Assembly (NCBI RefSeq): GCF_000024965.1
Contig: NC_013530.1
Location: forward strand, 558,001 to 622,000
Length of the DNA stretch: 64,000 nucleotides
Direction of reading: 5' to 3'
Origin: Xylanimonas cellulosilytica DSM 15894
GTDB taxonomy: Bacteria > Actinomycetota > Actinomycetes > Actinomycetales > Cellulomonadaceae
In this document: one piece after another, positions 61,446-64,000 of the stretch
Position numbering within the stretch: position 1 is the stretch's first letter
Layout of the letters: each line of letters starts with the position of its first letter
Notes under the pieces: model-generated
What the model was told of the DNA's origin: nothing
Databases searched by the model: none
Seen by the model: the letters and a program-made list of their open reading frames with translations, nothing else
Program-made: the position numbers and the translations under genes

Positions 61446-61477
61446 CTGCCAAGCACGGGACGCCTCCAGGGAGACGA

Positions 61478-62206
61478 TCAGCCCTGGCCGCCCCTGGACG
61501 TGCGGTAGGAGAAAGGGGCGTCGATCACCGGCTCCCCGAACTTCGCCTCCGCGGTGGCCTGCAACAGCCGACCCACCTGCAGCGGGCCTTGCGGCTTGGC
61601 CTCCATCGCCTTCAGCTGGGCGACCGTGGCACCCGTCGCGATGACGTTCCCGTGACGGTCCTCGACACGGACGACAGCGGCGGCGACGTGCGCGATGTTG
61701 CGCTCGTTGAGCGCCGCCGCACGCTTCTCCTCATGCTTCGGGTTCTTCCGCTCCCAGGCCGCGTGAGCCGTCTCGTACTGGCCGCGCACCGACACCGGGG
61801 CGCCCTTCGACGGGGCCTCCGGCTCGGGCAGCGGGTCAGGCACCGGGTGCGACTTGTTGATCGCCTTGACGGTCTGCGCGTCGAGCGCGGTCACGTACCA
61901 GGTCGTCTTGGACGCCTGCTGAACCTCCCACAGCTCGGCCAGCCGTTCGAGGATCTCCTGCACGCGGGTACCGGCCACGATGGACTCGTCGAACTCGGCA
62001 GCATGCTCGGCCTCGAGGGTGGCGAGCTCGCGCTTGAGGTGCTCAGCCTCGCCGAAGACCTGCGTGTTGCCGTAGATCGGCACGGACCGCTCGGTGGGCG
62101 CGATGCCGCTGATCCACGAGTCGAGGTCGAGGGCGGGCTCGGACACGGCGGTGGTGTCCTGCTCGGTGGGCTGGACGTCGTCGGTGATGGACTTCTCGGA
62201 ACGCAT
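61478..62206 (-). CDS. Tail assembly chaperone, upstream reading frame
   Basis: This 242-residue protein starts at ATG 62206 (GGAG upstream). It is acidic and helical, without TM or enzymatic motifs, with a basic KNPKHEEKRAAALNERN stretch near 150-166. It lies between the major tail protein and the Cys-rich frame, the position of the lambda G-like chaperone in siphoviruses. A slippery heptamer near codon 232 would allow a longer -1 product. Confidence 0.75.
   Translation of the reverse strand: MRSEKSITDDVQPTEQDTTAVSEPALDLDSWISGIAPTERSVPIYGNTQVFGEAEHLKRELATLEAEHAAEFDESIVAGTRVQEILERLAELWEVQQASKTTWYVTALDAQTVKAINKSHPVPDPLPEPEAPSKGAPVSVRGQYETAHAAWERKNPKHEEKRAAALNERNIAHVAAAVVRVEDRHGNVIATGATVAQLKAMEAKPQGPLQVGRLLQATAEAKFGEPVIDAPFSYRTSRGGQG
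61511..61517 (-). promoter_or_regulatory. -1 ribosomal slippage heptamer C CCT TTC
   Basis: On the minus strand the sequence C CCT TTC (X XXY YYZ) is in phase with the 61478-62206 frame, 11 codons before its stop. The -1 frame is open from there through the stop and into the downstream Cys-rich frame. Confidence 0.65.
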
Positions 62207-62257
62207 GGGGGACTCCACGGGGTTGGAGGTTTCGGGTTCACGGGGTGGTGGGTGGTG

Positions 62258-62295
62258 CCCGGCGGCGCGCGACCCCGTGTGCACGCGCCGCCGGG
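62258..62295 (-). terminator. Hairpin after the major tail protein gene
   Basis: CCCGGCGGCGCG (62258-62269) pairs perfectly with CGCGCCGCCGGG (62284-62295) around a 14-nt loop, 9 bases after the major tail protein stop. It would set high expression of the tail protein relative to the chaperone. Confidence 0.6.
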
Positions 62296-62303
62296 GTTCT
62301 GGG

Positions 62304-62816
62304 TCAGGTGCCGGCCACGACCGCGACGTCGGTGTAGAACTGGCCCTGCTGCAGGAGGGTGATGTTGGCCTTGAGGTAGCCGTCGCCGGTGCCGCCGGTC
62401 TTCGTCACGTTGTCCACGAGGAACAGGAACACGTCGACGATGTCGTCGGCGGCGAGGGCGGTGGAGGCGGGCTTGCCGAGTCGGCGCACGAGCCAGCCGT
62501 AGTCGCCCGAGCCGAACACGGTGATGGGGTCGTTGGCGGTGGGGGCGCCCGCGGTGAAGTCCCGGAACAGGACGAGGTTGCCGTGGTAGTTGCCGACGGT
62601 GGGCACGACCGCGTTGGACGTGTCCGTGACGGCACGCTCGTTGACGGTGTCCGACGGGTCCGGGTTGACGTCCGTGGTCGTGACGACGTACTGCGAGATG
62701 TTCTTCGCGGGCGCCCCGCTGAGGTCAGCCAGGAGCGGTGCCGACGGGGTGGTCAGACCGGCCACGCCGGGGACCCACGTGTACTGGGTGACGCCAAGGT
62801 CGACGATGCGGGCCAT
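62304..62816 (-). CDS. Major tail (tube) protein
   Basis: This 170-residue, mainly beta protein (MARIVDLGVTQYTWVPGVAG, then DTVNERAVTDTSNAVVPTVGNYHGNLVLFRDF) matches the pattern of actinophage tail tube proteins. It comes before the tail chaperone and tape measure genes and is followed by a strong hairpin, consistent with a highly expressed structural protein. It forms the hexameric rings of the tail tube. Confidence 0.85.
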   Translation of the reverse strand: MARIVDLGVTQYTWVPGVAGLTTPSAPLLADLSGAPAKNISQYVVTTTDVNPDPSDTVNERAVTDTSNAVVPTVGNYHGNLVLFRDFTAGAPTANDPITVFGSGDYGWLVRRLGKPASTALAADDIVDVFLFLVDNVTKTGGTGDGYLKANITLLQQGQFYTDVAVVAGT

Positions 62817-62817
62817 G

Positions 62818-63006
62818 TCAGGCCTCCTTGTTCTCCGCCGGCTTGGCGGGCTTGGGCGGGGTGGGGACGGGTGCCGGGGCGGCCGGCTTCGGCTCCGCGG
62901 GTGCGGGGACGGGGGTGACCTCGATCGGCTTGAAGCCGTCGTGGGTGACCGGGGTGACCTCGATGGGCTGGAACCCGGCCTCGGGGGTGGGGGTGTGCTT
63001 CGCCAT
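62818..63006 (-). CDS. Small Pro-rich phage protein
   Basis: The ATG at 63006 has an AAGGAGGACCCG RBS, making the start secure. The 62-residue product has two copies of GF(Q/K)PIEVTPV (about residues 11-20 and 24-33) and a Pro/Ala/Lys tail. It overlaps nothing and ends two bases before the major tail gene. Function is unknown; the strong RBS suggests abundant production, perhaps a small virion protein. Confidence 0.75.
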   Translation of the reverse strand: MAKHTPTPEAGFQPIEVTPVTHDGFKPIEVTPVPAPAEPKPAAPAPVPTPPKPAKPAENKEA

Positions 63007-63033
63007 CGGGTCCTCCTTGGGGCATGGCGATGG

Positions 63034-63059
63034 CCCCCGACGGCCGGGTGCCGTGGGGG
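63034..63059 (-). terminator. Imperfect hairpin upstream of the small Pro-rich gene
   Basis: CCCCCGACGGC (63034-63044) can pair with GCCGTGGGGG (63050-63059) with one bulged base, in the 71-bp gap after the tail terminator gene. Weak support. Confidence 0.35.
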
Positions 63060-63077
63060 TGACTGGGGGTGGTGTGC

Positions 63078-63482
63078 TCAGGGGGTGAGCGCGGCCCACG
63101 AGGTGGGCAGGAACCAGCGGGCGGGGGCCACGTCTGGGTCTTTGGTGACGACGCCGCCGAGCGGCACCTCGGTGAGGGTGATCCCGGGGGCGAGGGTGAG
63201 CAGTGACAGCGCCTGCCGGACGAGCGTCACGGCGGGCAGCACCCAGGCGGGGTCACCGGCGGCGACGTTCACCGAGGCCGCCCACATGTCACCGGATGCG
63301 CCGGTGACGGTGCTCTCCGGGCCGGGGGTGCCGGCGCCGGGCCACACGACGGCGTACGGGTAGACGCGACCCTGCCCGTCAGCGGGCGGCTTGTCCGGCA
63401 CCTGGAACTCGAACACCTGCAGTGACGTGATGGCCCGCAGGCGCGTCATCAGGGCGGTGTGCAGCACGTCCGGGGCGGTCAC
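63078..63482 (-). CDS. Tail terminator protein
   Basis: The GTG at 63482 overlaps the stop of the preceding gene (GTGA). The 134-residue protein (DVLHTALMTRLRAI, YPYAVVWPGAG, TLVRQALSLL, WFLPTSWAALTP) has the size and alpha/beta pattern of phage tail terminators, which cap the tail tube and join it to the head. Position between the HK97-gp10-like protein and the major tail protein agrees. Confidence 0.75.
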   Translation of the reverse strand: MTAPDVLHTALMTRLRAITSLQVFEFQVPDKPPADGQGRVYPYAVVWPGAGTPGPESTVTGASGDMWAASVNVAAGDPAWVLPAVTLVRQALSLLTLAPGITLTEVPLGGVVTKDPDVAPARWFLPTSWAALTP

Positions 63483-63832
63483 GAGAACCGGTCCACGATC
63501 TGCGCCATGGCGGCGTCGAAGGCTGGCGTGTTGCGGTCCAGGGCCGGGCCCATGTACGGGCGAGGCGCCATCCGTGAGGTGCCGACCTCGAGGAACAGGC
63601 CGTAGTTCGCGGTGGGGCCGATCTCTGCCGACACGGTCGAGTTGGTCGCGGCGACGTCCGTGGAGATGGACGTGCGCAGGTTGCCGGTGTCGACGGGGGC
63701 GAGGATCTTCGCGTCCCGCTCGATGTCGAACGCGGTCTTGCGGACGACGAGGTCGACGACGGGGCCTGCCTGGGCTGCGACGTCGCGCAGGTCGGCTGCC
63801 AGGCGGCGCAGGCCGTGCACGTCGAACCCCAT
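63479..63832 (-). CDS. HK97 gp10-like head-tail joining protein
   Basis: The ATG at 63832 is in a TGATG overlap with the preceding stop; a GTG one codon earlier is possible. The 117-residue protein has the gp10-family signature: VVRKTAFDIERDAKILAPVDTGNLRTSI and the later YGLFLEVGTSRMAPRPYMGPAL. Such proteins are tail completion factors. Confidence 0.88.
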   Translation of the reverse strand: MGFDVHGLRRLAADLRDVAAQAGPVVDLVVRKTAFDIERDAKILAPVDTGNLRTSISTDVAATNSTVSAEIGPTANYGLFLEVGTSRMAPRPYMGPALDRNTPAFDAAMAQIVDRFS

Positions 63833-63999
63833 CACGCCCCCTGGTTGGTCTGGTCGTCGGTGCAGGTGATGACCTGCTCGAGTGCGTGGGAGGGCCAGGC
63901 GGTTGACTGCACGGCCAGGGTGCGGCCGGCCAGCGCGGCGGGCCCGTTCGCGTCGACGGCGGTGACCTTGACGCGGGCGGTGGTCGCGAGCTCGGGGCA
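63832..63999 (-). CDS. Phage head-tail connector region protein (partial)
   Basis: A minus-strand frame enters from the right edge and ends at TGA 63832. The visible 55 residues (ELATTARVKVTAVDANGPAA, AWPSHALEQVITCTDD) form part of a beta-rich protein. Its place just before the gp10-like gene suits a head-tail adaptor; nothing more can be said. Confidence 0.5.
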   Translation of the reverse strand, partial: CPELATTARVKVTAVDANGPAALAGRTLAVQSTAWPSHALEQVITCTDDQTNQGA

Positions 64000-64000
64000 G

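Larger units (their letters stand above)
45369..64000. mobile_element. Siphovirus-type prophage, tail-and-lysis part (continues past the window)
   Basis: Genes from the right edge to 45369 follow the order of a siphovirus late operon read on the minus strand: connector and tail-completion proteins, major tail protein, tail assembly chaperones, tape measure, distal tail and tip proteins, lysis genes, tail fibre and receptor-binding protein. The reading frames look intact, so the element may be functional. No capsid, terminase, portal or integrase gene is in the window. The left boundary is uncertain; tRNA-Tyr at 42671-42754 is the likely integration target, which would place 42.8-45.4 kb in the element too. 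Confidence 0.88.

Noticed and set aside
42843-64000. Insertion sequence or transposase genes in the accessory region
   Set aside because: No DDE or HUH transposase-like frame was found; the content is phage structural and regulatory genes.

Overview
The window is a very GC-rich stretch of an actinobacterial chromosome, most likely Micrococcales in the Cellulomonas / Cellulosimicrobium / Isoptericola neighbourhood. This is inferred from the strong GC bias at third codon positions, frequent ATGA/GTGA gene overlaps, an encoded tRNA CCA end, a secreted GH5-type mannanase with a CBM2-like domain, and an FprA-type ferredoxin reductase. No species-level marker is visible.

Region 1 (1-7.8 kb, + strand) is the distal end of the complex I operon (tail of nuoI, then nuoJ, K, L, M, N), translationally coupled to a long-chain polyprenyl diphosphate synthase. 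The two belong together because the synthase makes the isoprenoid side chain of the menaquinone that complex I reduces.

Region 2 (7.9-34.7 kb, + strand) is the centrepiece: a long, almost gapless operon that looks like a stripped-down, phospho-regulated type VII (WXG100) secretion locus. In order it encodes a 2027-residue Ig-like/FN3 surface protein, a MoxR ATPase, a DUF58 protein, a transglutaminase-like membrane protein lacking the catalytic cysteine, an RDD-FHA protein, a PP2C phosphatase, an FHA protein, a Ser/Thr kinase, an FHA/winged-helix protein, an EssC/EccC-like triple ATPase with fused ubiquitin-like and FHA domains, two WXG100 proteins, a WXG100-headed large putative substrate, and four small accessory proteins including a lipoprotein. 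EccB, EccD, EccE and MycP homologues were not found. A palindrome precedes the WXG100 pair and a strong hairpin separates the pair from the large substrate.

Region 3 (34.7-42.8 kb) is ordinary chromosome: a prepilin peptidase-like protein, fprA, htpX, a secreted beta-mannanase, a HAD phosphatase, a TmrB-like P-loop protein, an M15-type peptidase, yajQ and tRNA-Tyr(GTA).

Region 4 (42.8 kb to the window end) is accessory. Just after tRNA-Tyr come an acetyltransferase, two small ORFs and a two-gene cassette (membrane GAF-like protein plus a coiled-coil protein) bracketed by 47-bp inverted repeats matching at 46 of 47 positions. From 45.4 kb to the end runs the tail and lysis half of a siphovirus-type prophage, nearly all on the minus strand and therefore read from right to left: HK97-gp10-like and tail terminator proteins, major tail protein, tail assembly chaperone with a canonical -1 slippery heptamer, an inserted regulatory cassette (HTH protein, antirepressor, small membrane protein), tape measure, distal tail, Gp37-like, tail-collar protein, coiled-coil/TM protein, endolysin, holin, tail fibre, and a receptor-binding protein with BACON-like and deacetylase-like domains. 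Capsid, terminase and integrase genes are not in the window and presumably lie to the right of it.
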